In this document: piece after piece, positions 16,711 through 26,578 of the stretch
How positions within the stretch are numbered: position 1 is the stretch's first letter
Layout: each line of letters starts with the position of its first letter
NCBI GenBank assembly: GCA_029202405.1
Contig: CP119312.1
Span: 3,725,001 to 3,789,000, forward strand
DNA: 64,000 nt
Direction: 5' to 3'
DNA from: Candidatus Devosia phytovorans
Lineage (GTDB): Bacteria; Pseudomonadota; Alphaproteobacteria; Rhizobiales; Devosiaceae
Program-made: the position numbers and the translations under genes
The notes under the pieces: model-generated
What the model saw: the letters and a program-made list of their open reading frames with translations, nothing else
Told to the model about the DNA's origin: nothing
Database searches by the model: none

Positions 16711-18852
16711 TTACTCGCCGGCTTCTTCGCCCTTGGCGACTTCCTTGCCGGTTGCCTGATCGACAACCTTCATGGACAGGCGGACCTTGCCGCGCTCGTC
16801 GAAGCCGAGCAGCTTGACCCAGACCTTGTCGCCTTCCTTGACCACATCGGTGGTCTTGGCAACGCGCGCTTCGGCGAGCTGGCTGATATGCACCAGGCCA
16901 TCCTTGGCGCCGAAGAAGTTGACGAAGGCGCCGAAATCGGCGGTCTTGACGACGGTGCCCTGATAGATGGCACCCACTTCGGCTTCGTCGGTGATCGAGC
17001 GGATCCACTTGATGGCGGCTTCGATCTGCGAACCGTCAGAGGACGAGATCTTGATCGTGCCGTCGTCGTCGATGTTGATCTTGGCGCCGGTCTTTTCGAC
17101 GATCTCGCGGATCACCTTGCCGCCGGTGCCGATCACTTCACGGATCTTGTCGGTCGGGATCTTCATGGTCTCGATGCGCGGAGCGAATTCGCCCACTTCC
17201 GAACGGGACGCGGTGATGGCATTGGCCATTTCGCCCAGGATGTGGATGCGGCCGCCCTTGGCCTGCTCGAGGGCGATCTTCATGATCTCCTCGGTGATGC
17301 CGGCGATCTTGATGTCCATCTGCAGCGAGGTGATGCCCTGGTCGGTGCCAGCCACCTTGAAGTCCATGTCGCCGAGGTGATCTTCGTCACCCAGGATGTC
17401 GCTGAGGACAGCGAACTTCTCGCCTTCGAGGATCAGGCCCATGGCGATACCGGCAACGGGACGGGCCAGCGGCACGCCGGCATCCATCAGCGCGAGCGAG
17501 GTGCCGCAGACGGTTGCCATCGAGGACGAGCCGTTGGACTCGGTGATCTCGGACACGATGCGGATCGTGTAGGGGAATTCCTCGACGGTCGGGCGGATCG
17601 GGTTGACGGCGCGCCATGCGAGCTTGCCGTGGCCGATTTCGCGACGGCCCGGGGAACCCATGCGACCAGCTTCACCCACCGAATAGGGAGGGAAGTTGTA
17701 ATGCAGCAGGAAGTTCTGCTTCTGGGTGCCTTCGAGCGAGTCGATATACTGCTCGTCTTCGCCGGTGCCGAGAGTGGCAACGACCAGGGCCTGGGTTTCG
17801 CCGCGGGTGAACAGCGCCGAACCATGGGTACGGGGCAGGACGCCAACTTCGGAAACGATCGGGCGGACGGTCTTGAGATCGCGGCCGTCGATGCGGAGGC
17901 CCGTGTCGAGCACGTTCCAGCGAACGATCTTGGCCTGGAGGTTATGGATCACTTCGCCGAGGGCTTCGGCGGAGACGTCACCAGCTTCGACCTTGGCGGC
18001 AAAGGCTTCCTTGACGGATTTCTTGGCAGCATCGACAGCGGCATAGCGCTGGGCCTTGTCAGTGATCTTGTAGGCAGCGCGCAGGTCGGCTTCGGCAACC
18101 TTGAGCACGTCGGCTTCGAGGGCCGAGTAGTCGGGCGCCTGGAAATCGCGGGGTTCCTTGGCGGCCAGTTCGGCCAGCTTGATGATGGCCTGGATGACCT
18201 TGCGCGACTCGGCATGGCCGAACATCACGGCGCCGAGCATGATCTCTTCGCTCAGTTCCTTGGCTTCGGACTCGACCATGAGAACGGCGTCTTCGGTGCC
18301 GGCCATGACGAGATCGAGCTTGGATTCGGAGCGACGGTCAACGGCGAGGTTGAGGACATATTCGCCATCGACATAACCGACGCGGGCAGCGCCGATCGGG
18401 CCCATGAAGGGAACGCCCGAAATGGTCAGGGCAGCGGAGGCTGCGACCATGGCCAGAACGTCGGGATTGTTTTCCATGTCGTGCTGCAGAACGGTGACGA
18501 CCACCTGGGTCTCGTTCTTGTAGCCTTCGGGGAAGAGCGGGCGGATCGGACGGTCGATCAGGCGAGACGTCAGGGTCTCGTTCTCGGTCGGGCGGCCTTC
18601 ACGCTTGAAATAGCCGCCCGGGATCTTGCCGGCGGCGAAGTATTTTTCCTGGTAGTTGACGGTCAGGGGGAAGAAGTCCTGGCCCGGCTTGGCGGACTTG
18701 GCGCTGACGACGGTGGCCAGCAGCACGGTTTCGCCCAGGGTGGCGAGCACGGCGCCATCGGCCTGGCGGGCCATCTTGCCGGTTTCGAGCGTCAGGGGCT
18801 GACCGCCCCAGTTGAGCTCGACCTTGTGGTAATCGAAATTGATCGTGGACAT
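16711..18852 (-). CDS. pnp: Polyribonucleotide nucleotidyltransferase (PNPase)
   Basis: PNPase degrades RNA 3' to 5' with phosphate and is a degradosome and cold-adaptation enzyme. The 713-aa protein has two RNase PH domains (first at about 10-140, second at about 320-520), an alpha-helical linker, a KH domain (IREVIGTGGKVIREI) and an S1 domain (GAIYQGTVVKTADFGAFVNF), with a short charged tail. Full length. It is downstream of rpsO, the usual rpsO-pnp pairing, separated by 364 bp. Confidence 0.96.
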   Translation of the reverse strand: MSTINFDYHKVELNWGGQPLTLETGKMARQADGAVLATLGETVLLATVVSAKSAKPGQDFFPLTVNYQEKYFAAGKIPGGYFKREGRPTENETLTSRLIDRPIRPLFPEGYKNETQVVVTVLQHDMENNPDVLAMVAASAALTISGVPFMGPIGAARVGYVDGEYVLNLAVDRRSESKLDLVMAGTEDAVLMVESEAKELSEEIMLGAVMFGHAESRKVIQAIIKLAELAAKEPRDFQAPDYSALEADVLKVAEADLRAAYKITDKAQRYAAVDAAKKSVKEAFAAKVEAGDVSAEALGEVIHNLQAKIVRWNVLDTGLRIDGRDLKTVRPIVSEVGVLPRTHGSALFTRGETQALVVATLGTGEDEQYIDSLEGTQKQNFLLHYNFPPYSVGEAGRMGSPGRREIGHGKLAWRAVNPIRPTVEEFPYTIRIVSEITESNGSSSMATVCGTSLALMDAGVPLARPVAGIAMGLILEGEKFAVLSDILGDEDHLGDMDFKVAGTDQGITSLQMDIKIAGITEEIMKIALEQAKGGRIHILGEMANAITASRSEVGEFAPRIETMKIPTDKIREVIGTGGKVIREIVEKTGAKINIDDDGTIKISSSDGSQIEAAIKWIRSITDEAEVGAIYQGTVVKTADFGAFVNFFGAKDGLVHISQLAEARVAKTTDVVKEGDKVWVKLLGFDERGKVRLSMKVVDQATGKEVAKGEEAGE

Positions 18853-19163
18853 GTAAACGTCTTTCCATTCTGCCGGTGAGCGGTAACGCAGGGGCGTAGT
18901 AGTCCCGCGAACTCAGTCCGGTGCGCCCGCACCCGTCGCCACACCCCATGTGTGACCCGGGCTCAAAATCAGGCGCGGTTCATCTGTTGGCGAAGACGAA
19001 ACATGGGCAAGACAACAAGCCGCTCTATCCAAGTTAGTCGCGCGGTCGAACCGAAAAAGTCTGTCAACTTTTTCTGACCACGCTCCGGACGTTCAGAGCG
19101 GCCAATAATCCTGCCATGTTCCGGACGACGCCGGTCTACGCAGTGTGCTCCAGCCTCAGGGCC
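18853..19163 (-). other. rpsO-pnp intergenic region (pnp leader)
   Basis: About 310 bases without a convincing gene lie between the rpsO terminator and the pnp start. TCCGGACG occurs twice (19084-19091 and 19120-19127). An inverted repeat AAAAAGT/ACTTTTT lies near 19055-19075. The region should hold the pnp promoter; in enterobacteria the pnp leader is cut by RNase III for autoregulation, but I see no comparable long hairpin here. Confidence 0.4.
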
Positions 19164-19164
19164 A

Positions 19165-19199
19165 AAGCGAAAGCGGGTGCGGAGAGACCCCGCACCCGC
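19165..19199 (-). terminator. Terminator after rpsO
   Basis: On the minus strand GCGGGTGCGG pairs with CCGCACCCGC (19173-19182 with 19190-19199), followed by TTTCGCTTT. It separates rpsO from pnp transcription at least partly. Confidence 0.7.
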
Positions 19200-19216
19200 C
19201 GTATTTCTTGCGCGCG

Positions 19217-19486
19217 TTAGCGGCGCAGACCCAGCTTTTCGATCAGGGTCTTGTAGCGGGACTCGTCGATCTTCTTGACATAGTCGAGAAGGCTACGACG
19301 GGTCGAAACGAGCTTCAGCAGGCCGCGACGGGAATGGTTGTCCTTGGCGTGACCCTTGAAGTGTTCGGTGAGGTTGGCAATGCGTTCCGACAGGATCGCA
19401 ACCTGGACTTCCGGCGAACCGGTATCGTTTGGCTTGGTTGCGTATTCCAGGATCAGAGCGGTCTTGCGCTCGGCAGTGATCGACAT
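19217..19486 (-). CDS. rpsO: 30S ribosomal protein S15
   Basis: The 89-aa protein begins MSITAERKTALILEY and contains the S15 signature LTEHFKGHAKDNHSRRGLL and VSTRRSLLDYVKK. Length is exactly that of the family. It binds the central domain of 16S rRNA early in assembly. The rpsO-pnp pair is inverted relative to rimP-infB, and truB, usually just before rpsO, is not here. Confidence 0.97.
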   Translation of the reverse strand: MSITAERKTALILEYATKPNDTGSPEVQVAILSERIANLTEHFKGHAKDNHSRRGLLKLVSTRRSLLDYVKKIDESRYKTLIEKLGLRR

Positions 19487-19618
19487 CGGGCAATCCTTTA
19501 CATTAGAGGATGTGGCGCCCCGGCCGGGATGTCGTCCAGGCGGGGCCGTGAATGCCTGGGCCCCAAAGGGCCGCAAGACTGGCGGCTCTATAGTGCAAAG
19601 AGCCGGATAATGCCAGAA

Positions 19619-21316
19619 TTATTCGTCATCCTCGTCGGTCTCGCCATGCTTGGCATGGAAGGGATCGACGGCCGACAGGGGAATGGAGAAGTGCCATTCG
19701 ATGCCATTGCCGTGGCAGTTGCGCTCGACATCGGCGCCGAGCGAACGCCCCACCATGGATTTGAGCACCGTGGTGCCGAAACCAACCCGGTCACTGGTCT
19801 CAAGTTTTTGGGCCACGGTCTCGCGCCAGAGGAAGTCCAGCTTGCCGTCGGCCACCGCCCAGGTGACGGCAAGCGTGCCGCCATCTTCGGCGAAAGCGCC
19901 GTATTTGACGGCGTTGGTGGATAGTTCGTGCAGGGCCATGCCGATGATCTGGGCCGCTTGGGCATTGATGCGGACTTCGGGGCCGTGGAGTTGGATTCGT
20001 TTCGGATCATCGGGGCTGAAGGTGGCGATCTGGCTTTCGACCAGTTCGCCCAGCGAGACGCCGGCCCGGCCATGGGTCAGCAGCAGATCAGTCGAGCGTG
20101 CCAGACCGAGGATGCGTCGCTCGAAGGCCTGGACATAGCTTTCGACATCGTCGGCACCGCGGGCGGTCTGCTTGGCCATGGCGGCAATGACGGTCATCTG
20201 GTTCTTGGAGCGATGAGCCACTTCGCGCATCAGGAAGCGCACCTCGTTTTCGGCGGCCTGGCGATCAGTGGAAGCCTGGGCAAGCGCCTCGGAAACTTCG
20301 GCGATTTCAGCAACCGGATAGGGCGTAGCGGTGACCGGACGGCCGGCGCCAAGACGGCGGGCGTCGCGGGCGAGGCCGCGAACCGACGAGCCGATGCGGC
20401 GGCTGACCCAGAACATGGCCGCGACGATGAGGCCGAGCAGGATCAGCCCACCAGCCATCAGATAGAGCAGGGCCGTCATCAGGGGCTGGGTAATGGTCCA
20501 GATCGGCGCCCAGGCGACAAGGCGCCAGCCGGTGGTGCCGGAGCGCTGGATGACCCCCAACGCCGCTCCATCGGTTGTCTCGATACTCTGCCAGCCGATG
20601 GCAAAGCGCTGTGTCATGGCATCGAAGGCGCCGAACTCATCACCGACATTGCCGACGCCGGCGCTGGCGGCAAGGATGCGACCGTCATTGTCGAGCAGGG
20701 CCGTGTTCCAGCCCGCGGGCAGGCTGTTGGCCGAGAGAGCCGAGGCAAAATTTTCAGCCTCTTGATTGAGGGCAATGAGCTTTTTGCCATATTGGCCGAG
20801 ATCGACCGGCAGCAGAATGTTGTAGACCCAGGACTTCGAGACATTGCCGAAGACCAGGTCGGTTACCACCACGGCATTGCTGTCGAAGGCCTTCTGCGCC
20901 GCCTCGATGTCGCTGGCGCGACTGTCGGGGCTGTCATAGGGCACGCGCGTGCTGGCAAAGGTGGTAAAATCGGGATTGACCACGAAGAGATTGGCATCGG
21001 TATCTTCGAGCGCCAGCTTGGTGCGGATATAGAAGCCACGGAAATCGCCTTCGCGGAGGGAAGGCGAGGCGGCGAGTACGCGCAGCGTCGTGACATTGGC
21101 CAGGATTTCGCGTTCCATGGCCTGGACGATGGAGCGGGATGTGGCGACGATCAGCGTTTCGACCACGTCTTCTTGCGCCGCCTGATAGCGCTGGATCAGC
21201 ACACCGGCAAACAGAAAGCTGGGCACCACGCTGACCAGGACCAGCGCAACGAGATAGTTGATGATCGAGCGGCGGCCCATTTTCAACTGGGTCTTGCCGG
21301 TATCCGTCAATGTCAT
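19619..21316 (-). CDS. HWE-family sensor histidine kinase with periplasmic sensor domain
   Basis: The 565-aa protein has an N-terminal membrane helix (YLVALVLVSVVPSFLFAGVLI) and a periplasmic dCache-like sensor of about 220 residues. A second membrane helix follows (LLYLMAGGLILLGLIVAAMFWV), then HAMP-like linker sequence and the kinase core. The phosphoacceptor box is VAHRSKNQM, the N box is ALHELSTNAVKYGA, and FLWRE with FGTTVL is typical of the HWE family. ATG at 21316 is preferred. No response regulator is adjacent, so its partner is elsewhere. Confidence 0.88.
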   Translation of the reverse strand: MTLTDTGKTQLKMGRRSIINYLVALVLVSVVPSFLFAGVLIQRYQAAQEDVVETLIVATSRSIVQAMEREILANVTTLRVLAASPSLREGDFRGFYIRTKLALEDTDANLFVVNPDFTTFASTRVPYDSPDSRASDIEAAQKAFDSNAVVVTDLVFGNVSKSWVYNILLPVDLGQYGKKLIALNQEAENFASALSANSLPAGWNTALLDNDGRILAASAGVGNVGDEFGAFDAMTQRFAIGWQSIETTDGAALGVIQRSGTTGWRLVAWAPIWTITQPLMTALLYLMAGGLILLGLIVAAMFWVSRRIGSSVRGLARDARRLGAGRPVTATPYPVAEIAEVSEALAQASTDRQAAENEVRFLMREVAHRSKNQMTVIAAMAKQTARGADDVESYVQAFERRILGLARSTDLLLTHGRAGVSLGELVESQIATFSPDDPKRIQLHGPEVRINAQAAQIIGMALHELSTNAVKYGAFAEDGGTLAVTWAVADGKLDFLWRETVAQKLETSDRVGFGTTVLKSMVGRSLGADVERNCHGNGIEWHFSIPLSAVDPFHAKHGETDEDDE

Positions 21317-21547
21317 GCCAATCCGCGCGTGATTGGCAAGAGCACAGGCGAATAATCTCGATTCGCGCGCCTCTTGCCCCCTGCCCAGAAGCATAGAGGG
21401 TTTGCAGCGCAGCGAGCAATCTCAAAGCACAACGGGATTGCTTTATGACGATTCAGAGTCTGGTGAGACTATTATCATCGGCCGCAGAATGCGCTGGGCT
21501 ATCGAGGGCTCTTTGAGTATCACGCGATCCTCTGATAAAGAGCGGCC

Positions 21548-22942
21548 ATGACCGAGACCCGCGCCAATACCAAGAAGCTGTTCATCAAGACCTATGGGTG
21601 TCAGATGAACGTCTATGACAGCGACCGCATGATGGATGCACTAGCGCCGCATGGTTATGAGACGACGCTGGACATGGCGCAGGCAGACCTGGTGTTGCTC
21701 AATACCTGTCATATCCGCGAAAAGGCTTCGGAGAAGGTGTTCTCCGAGCTGGGTCGGCTCAAGGAATTGCAGAATGAGCGCCGGGCGCTGGGCGGCGACA
21801 TGATGATCGGCGTAGCCGGCTGTGTGGCGCAGGCCGAGGGCGAAGAGATTGCCCGCCGCGCCCCGGTCGTCGACATGGTGTTCGGGCCGCAGGCCTATCA
21901 CAAGCTGCCCGACATGCTGGCGCGCACCGAAAGCCAGCGGCACATGCATCAAGCGCTGCGCAAGCCGATTGTCGACACTGACTTCCCCGAGGAAGATAAG
22001 TTTGCCCATCTGCCCGCCGCCCGCAAGGAAGTGACCATCAAGCGCGGCCTGACGGCGTTTCTGACCGTGCAGGAGGGCTGCGACAAGTTCTGCAGCTTCT
22101 GCGTTGTGCCCTATACGCGCGGCGCCGAGGTTTCGCGGCCGGTGGCACAGGTGCTGGCGGAAGCACGCGGGCTGGCCGAGGCTGGGGTCAAGGAACTCAC
22201 CCTGCTGGGCCAGAACGTCAATGCCTATCACGGCGATGACAAGGGCCGCGTGGTCGGCCTTGGCGAACTGGCCTATATGCTGGCGGAGATATCCGGCCTC
22301 GAGCGGCTGCGCTATACGACCAGCCATCCGCGCGACATGGACGATGCGCTGATGGCGGCGCATCGCGACCTCGATATCCTGATGCCCTATCTGCACCTGC
22401 CGGTGCAGTCCGGTTCGGACCGGATTCTCAAGGCCATGAACCGGCGCCACACCGCGGCCGAATACATGACCGTCATCGACCGCATCAAGACGGCGCGGCC
22501 GGACATGGCGCTGTCGGGTGATTTCATCGTCGGCTTTCCCGGCGAGACAGACGAGGATTTCGAGGACACGCTGACGATCATCCGCGACGTCGGCTATGCC
22601 TCGGCCTATTCCTTCAAATATTCGACACGCCCCGGCACGCCTGGTGCTGGCCTCACCGATCAGGTCGACGAGGCGGTCAAGAGCGAGCGCCTGTGGCGTT
22701 TGCAGGAGCTGGTCAACCAGCAGACCACCGATTTCCATGCTAGTTGCGTCGGCAAGACCTTGCCGGTGCTGATCGAACGACCGGGCCGGATGGCTGGGCA
22801 GGTGGGCGGCCGTTCGCCCTATCTCCAGGCGGTGCATCTCGAAGGCAGCACCGACCTGATCGGGTCGATCCATCAGGTCGAGATCGTCGGGACAAGCACG
22901 AACTCGCTGGTGGGCCGGCTGAAGGTAGCGGTGGCAGCCTAA
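21548..22942 (+). CDS. miaB: tRNA-2-methylthio-N6-dimethylallyladenosine synthase
   Basis: MiaB adds the methylthio group to i6A37 of tRNA. The 464-aa radical-SAM enzyme has the N-terminal UPF0004 domain binding an auxiliary cluster (Cys18 in TYGCQMN, NTCHIRE and AGCVAQ), the radical-SAM motif CDKFCSFC and a C-terminal TRAM domain. It leads the run miaB-phoH-ybeY-corC, though 257 bp separate it from phoH. Confidence 0.96.
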   Translation: MTETRANTKKLFIKTYGCQMNVYDSDRMMDALAPHGYETTLDMAQADLVLLNTCHIREKASEKVFSELGRLKELQNERRALGGDMMIGVAGCVAQAEGEEIARRAPVVDMVFGPQAYHKLPDMLARTESQRHMHQALRKPIVDTDFPEEDKFAHLPAARKEVTIKRGLTAFLTVQEGCDKFCSFCVVPYTRGAEVSRPVAQVLAEARGLAEAGVKELTLLGQNVNAYHGDDKGRVVGLGELAYMLAEISGLERLRYTTSHPRDMDDALMAAHRDLDILMPYLHLPVQSGSDRILKAMNRRHTAAEYMTVIDRIKTARPDMALSGDFIVGFPGETDEDFEDTLTIIRDVGYASAYSFKYSTRPGTPGAGLTDQVDEAVKSERLWRLQELVNQQTTDFHASCVGKTLPVLIERPGRMAGQVGGRSPYLQAVHLEGSTDLIGSIHQVEIVGTSTNSLVGRLKVAVAA

Positions 22943-23199
22943 TCCTCGCCGCGCGGCAGCTGCATGAGCTTATCAGTGGTTATGCCCGGACCGGCATGGC
23001 TCCTTCGTCCGCCTCACACTTCGTCCCGCAGATTAGCTCTCCAGGTCGGCGTTTCAAGTTTTGTCCAAGCATCCTCGCCCTTGTGCCAATCCACAACAGT
23101 CACAATATTGCTACAGACATGGACGGCAAATCGGCCTAGCGTCCATAAAGTAGTCGCGGCGCAAGCCCGCAGCCGCGCTGAGCGTGGAGCCACACCAGT

Positions 23200-24276
23200 T
23201 TGAGCAGGCATTTGTCACCGACCGCAGACAACGCACTCGCATCGCAACTCGAACTCGCTTTTGAAGACAATCGCCTCGCAGCGCAGCTGTATGGCGACTT
23301 CGACCAGAACCTGGCGCTGATCGAACAGCGGCTCAAGGTTTCGGCCACTCCCCGCGGCAATCACGTCCTGCTCAAAGGCGCGGCCTCTTCGGTCGACCAG
23401 GCACGACGCGTGCTGGAATCCCTCTACGGCTCGCTCGAAGAAGGCCGCAGCATGGACATTTCCGATGTCGATGGCGTCATCCGCATGATCGAGACCGAAG
23501 ACAGCCAGCTGACCTTGCCGACGCTGGAGCGCAAGGGCAAGGTGCGCATGGCCCAGATCGCCACGCGCAAATCAACGATCGTCGCCCGCACGCCTGCCCA
23601 GGACGCCTATATGCGCGCCATGGAGCGGAGCGAGCTGGTGTTCGGCGTCGGCCCGGCCGGTACCGGCAAGACCTATCTGGCGGTGGCGCATGCGGCATCG
23701 CTGCTGGAACGCGGCGACATCAATCGCATCATCCTGTCGCGCCCGGCCGTCGAAGCCGGTGAACGCCTGGGCTTTCTGCCCGGTGATATGAAGGAAAAGG
23801 TCGACCCCTATCTGCGCCCGCTCTATGACGCGCTTTACGATATGATGAAGCCGGAAAATGTGGAGCGCTGCCTCACGTCGGGGATCATCGAAGTGGCGCC
23901 TCTGGCCTTCATGCGCGGCCGGACGCTAGCCAATGCCGTGGTCATCCTCGACGAGGCGCAGAACACGACATCCATGCAGATGAAAATGTTCCTGACTCGT
24001 CTCGGGGAGAATTCCAAGATGATCGTCACGGGCGATCCGACCCAGGTCGACCTGCCGCGCGGCGAAAAGTCGGGGCTGGTGGAAGCCGTGAAGCTGCTCG
24101 ACGGTGTCGAGGGCGTGCATGTATCGCGCTTCAACGACAAGGACGTGGTGCGTCATGCGCTCGTCGGTCGCATCGTGCGGGCCTATGAGGCCGATACAGC
24201 CAAGCGCCTTGCCGAGAAGGAAGGCGATACGCAAGGCCTGGTCCGGACTCTGGGCATCACGCAGCCCAAGAGCTAG
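23200..24276 (+). CDS. phoH: PhoH-like ATPase
   Basis: This 358-aa cytoplasmic ATPase has the Walker A GPAGTGKT at residues 151-158, Walker B VVILDEAQNT and the downstream TGDPTQVDLPRG. PhoH-like proteins are linked to RNA metabolism, and the gene commonly precedes ybeY, which suggests a shared role in rRNA processing. The start is TTG 23200, with GTGGAG upstream; the N-terminal 140 residues hold a KH-like RNA-binding part (RLKVSATPRGNHVLLKG). Confidence 0.93.
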   Translation: MSRHLSPTADNALASQLELAFEDNRLAAQLYGDFDQNLALIEQRLKVSATPRGNHVLLKGAASSVDQARRVLESLYGSLEEGRSMDISDVDGVIRMIETEDSQLTLPTLERKGKVRMAQIATRKSTIVARTPAQDAYMRAMERSELVFGVGPAGTGKTYLAVAHAASLLERGDINRIILSRPAVEAGERLGFLPGDMKEKVDPYLRPLYDALYDMMKPENVERCLTSGIIEVAPLAFMRGRTLANAVVILDEAQNTTSMQMKMFLTRLGENSKMIVTGDPTQVDLPRGEKSGLVEAVKLLDGVEGVHVSRFNDKDVVRHALVGRIVRAYEADTAKRLAEKEGDTQGLVRTLGITQPKS

Positions 24277-24324
24277 CTATGCAGGGCGGGATGGCCTAAA
24301 GCCTCCTCCCGCCCTGACACCTGA

Positions 24325-24807
24325 ATGAGTTCAATGCCCAATCCTCCCATCGATATCGCCGTCATCATCAATGACGAGGCCTGGCCCGACAATCTCGAGG
24401 CAAGGGCGGAAGAGGCCGTGCTCGAGGCGCTGAAGCAGAGCAAGGCCAAGGTCAAAGGCGCGGCGGAAGTGTCGGTCGTGCTGACCAATGACGAAGAGCA
24501 GCACGAACTCAACAAGCAATGGCGCGGCAAGGACAGTTCAACCAATGTGCTGAGCTTCCCGCAGATCGAGCCCTTCGGGCCGGTTGTTGGCATTCTGGGC
24601 GATATTACCCTGGCGCGCGAAACGCTAATCCGTGAGGCTGACGAGCAGGGCATGAGTTTCGAGGCCCACTTCACGCATCTTGTGGTGCATGGATTCCTGC
24701 ATATCCTGGGCTATGATCACCTCACAGACGATGAGGCCACCGAGATGGAAGGCCTCGAAACGCAGATATTGGCCACATTGGGTATAGACGACCCCTATGC
24801 CGATTAG
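24325..24807 (+). CDS. ybeY: Endoribonuclease YbeY (rRNA maturation factor)
   Basis: YbeY is a metal-dependent endonuclease acting in 16S rRNA 3'-end maturation and ribosome quality control. The 160-aa protein has the zinc motif HGFLHILGYDH (His122, His126, His132) and the N-terminal NxxWRxKDSSTNVLSFP region (NKQWRGKDSSTNVLSFP). An alternative ATG lies three codons in. It sits 48 bp after phoH and 48 bp before corC, so one transcript is likely. Confidence 0.95.
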   Translation: MSSMPNPPIDIAVIINDEAWPDNLEARAEEAVLEALKQSKAKVKGAAEVSVVLTNDEEQHELNKQWRGKDSSTNVLSFPQIEPFGPVVGILGDITLARETLIREADEQGMSFEAHFTHLVVHGFLHILGYDHLTDDEATEMEGLETQILATLGIDDPYAD

Positions 24808-24855
24808 GTCCGGGCCCCTATATTGGGCATTCTCGATTTCTCCTTAGAGGATTAA

Positions 24856-25911
24856 ATGCCGCCCCTTCTGGCGGCGCATCAGATGAACGACAGCGACAGT
24901 ACGGGCCCGCTGGCCCCCACAAATCCCGAGCCTCCTTCTAGCACCGCCTCCGTCCAATCGCGGGGGCCATCCATCTGGAACCGGATCAAGGCCATGTTGG
25001 CCCGTGGTACGGTTTCGCTGCGCGATGACCTGCAGGTCGCGCTGGAAGAGCAGGGGAGCGCGGAAACCGCGGATTTCTCCGAAAGCGAACGCACGATCCT
25101 GCAGAATGTGCTGAAACTCTCCAATGTGTCGGTTGCCGACGTGATGGTAGAGCGCAGCGATATCCAGGCCATCGAGGCTGATGTGAACCTGGGCACGCTG
25201 ATCGCCAAGTTCCGACAGGTTCGCCATTCGCGCCTGCCGGTCTATGACGACAATCTCGACAACATACTAGGCTTTATCCACGTCAAGGATGCGCTGGGCA
25301 AGATTACCGACCCGGTGACCGATCCCGAAAAGGAAGTGCCGGTCAAACTGGTCTCGACCGTGCTCAAGCACAAGATCATCAAGCTCGACATCACCCGCGA
25401 TGCCATGTTCGTGCCGACCTTCATGCCGGTGGGCGATCTGCTGCAGTCCATGCGCGCCAGCCGCGTGCATATGGCCATCGTTATCGATGAGTATGGTGGT
25501 ACCGACGGCCTCGTGACCATCGAGGACCTGCTGGAAGCCGTGGTCGGCGAGATCGAGGACGAGCATGACGAGTTGGCTGCCTCGCTGATCCGCAAGGTCG
25601 GCCAGGATACCTATATCGCCGATGCCCGTGCGGAGCTGAGCGATGTGCAAAAGCTGATCGGGCCGGAATTCGATCCGGGCGACTATGCCGAGGATGTCGA
25701 TACGATCGGTGGCTTGGTGTTTGACCTTGCCGGCCATGTGCCCAAGCGCGGCGAACGGGTCGACAAGCTGGACGGTTTCGAATTCGAAATCCTGGCAGCC
25801 GACAGCCGCCGCATCAAGCGGCTGCGCATAAGACGGAAACGGGAGCAGGTTGGAGAGCCACTGGCAATCACCGACCAGCGCAGCGAGGCCGAAAAGGCCG
25901 CAGCAGAATAG
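24856..25911 (+). CDS. corC: CBS-domain protein of the CorC/HlyC family
   Basis: The 351-aa protein has a pair of CBS domains (MVERSDIQAIEADVNLGTL, and the second with VIDEYGGTDGLVTIEDLLEAVVGEIEDEHD) and a C-terminal CorC_HlyC domain (GGLVFDLAGHVPKRGE). There is no membrane-spanning DUF21 part, so it is the short cytoplasmic form often annotated as a magnesium/cobalt efflux protein; the ion role is uncertain. AGAGGA before 24856 supports that start. In related genomes lnt follows directly, but not here. Confidence 0.9.
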   Translation: MPPLLAAHQMNDSDSTGPLAPTNPEPPSSTASVQSRGPSIWNRIKAMLARGTVSLRDDLQVALEEQGSAETADFSESERTILQNVLKLSNVSVADVMVERSDIQAIEADVNLGTLIAKFRQVRHSRLPVYDDNLDNILGFIHVKDALGKITDPVTDPEKEVPVKLVSTVLKHKIIKLDITRDAMFVPTFMPVGDLLQSMRASRVHMAIVIDEYGGTDGLVTIEDLLEAVVGEIEDEHDELAASLIRKVGQDTYIADARAELSDVQKLIGPEFDPGDYAEDVDTIGGLVFDLAGHVPKRGERVDKLDGFEFEILAADSRRIKRLRIRRKREQVGEPLAITDQRSEAEKAAAE

Positions 25912-25912
25912 C

Positions 25913-25940
25913 AAAAGCCCGGGGCGACCCGGGCTTTTTA
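25913..25940. terminator. Bidirectional terminator between corC and nfuA
   Basis: AAAAGCCCGGG pairs with CCCGGGCTTTTT around a GCGA loop. A-tract and T-tract flank the stem, so it can stop corC transcription on the plus strand and nfuA transcription on the minus strand. Confidence 0.85.
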
Positions 25941-26011
25941 CTGGGCAAGAACTAGGGGCCCAGCGATTTCTCACTGAGCCCCTGGCTTGCTGCTTAACTG
26001 GTTCGGTCGTT

Positions 26012-26578
26012 TCAGACCTGTTGTACGGATTCCACGCCCGGAACGAAGTGGCGGAGCAGGTTTTCGATGCCGCTCTTGAGGGTTGCGGTCGAGGACGGGC
26101 AGCCCGAGCAGGCGCCCTGCATGTGCAGGAAGACCGTGCCTTCCTTGAAGCCCTTGAAGATGATGTCGCCGCCATCCATAGCCACGGCAGGGCGCACGCG
26201 GGTGGCGAGCAGTTCCTTGATCACTTCGACCGTTTCGCCGTCTTCGGCTTCGAAGAATTCGTCGACCTCATCGAGATTGGCGACGTCAACGCCGCCTTCG
26301 ATGATGACCGGCTTGCCGGAGAGGAAGTGGTCCATGATGACGCCGAGAATGGCCGGCTTGATGTGGGCCCAGTTGGTGTCGTCCTTGGTGACCGATATGA
26401 AATCGGAGCCAAGGAAAACGCCTGTGACGCCCGAAATGCCGAACAGGCCCTGGGCCAGCGGCGAGTTGGCGGCGGCTTCAGGCCCACGGAAATCGCGCGG
26501 CTCACCCTCAAGCACTTCGCGGCCCGGCAGGAATTTTAAAGTTGCAGGGTTTGGCGTGGCTTCGGTCTGGATGAACAT
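26012..26578 (-). CDS. nfuA: NfuA-type iron-sulfur cluster scaffold/carrier protein
   Basis: The 188-aa protein has the Nfu N-terminal domain (MFIQTEATPNPATLKFLPG) and the NifU-like C-terminal domain with the cluster-binding CSGC in MQGACSGCPSSTATLKSGI. It carries Fe-S clusters to client enzymes in the cytoplasm. Length and organisation match the mitochondrial/alphaproteobacterial NFU1 type. It is monocistronic. Confidence 0.93.
   Translation of the reverse strand: MFIQTEATPNPATLKFLPGREVLEGEPRDFRGPEAAANSPLAQGLFGISGVTGVFLGSDFISVTKDDTNWAHIKPAILGVIMDHFLSGKPVIIEGGVDVANLDEVDEFFEAEDGETVEVIKELLATRVRPAVAMDGGDIIFKGFKEGTVFLHMQGACSGCPSSTATLKSGIENLLRHFVPGVESVQQV

Noticed and set aside
16888..18879. Long plus-strand open frame opposite pnp
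   Set aside because: Its residues are Gly/Asp/His-rich with no family pattern; it is the antisense shadow of PNPase in a GC-rich genome.
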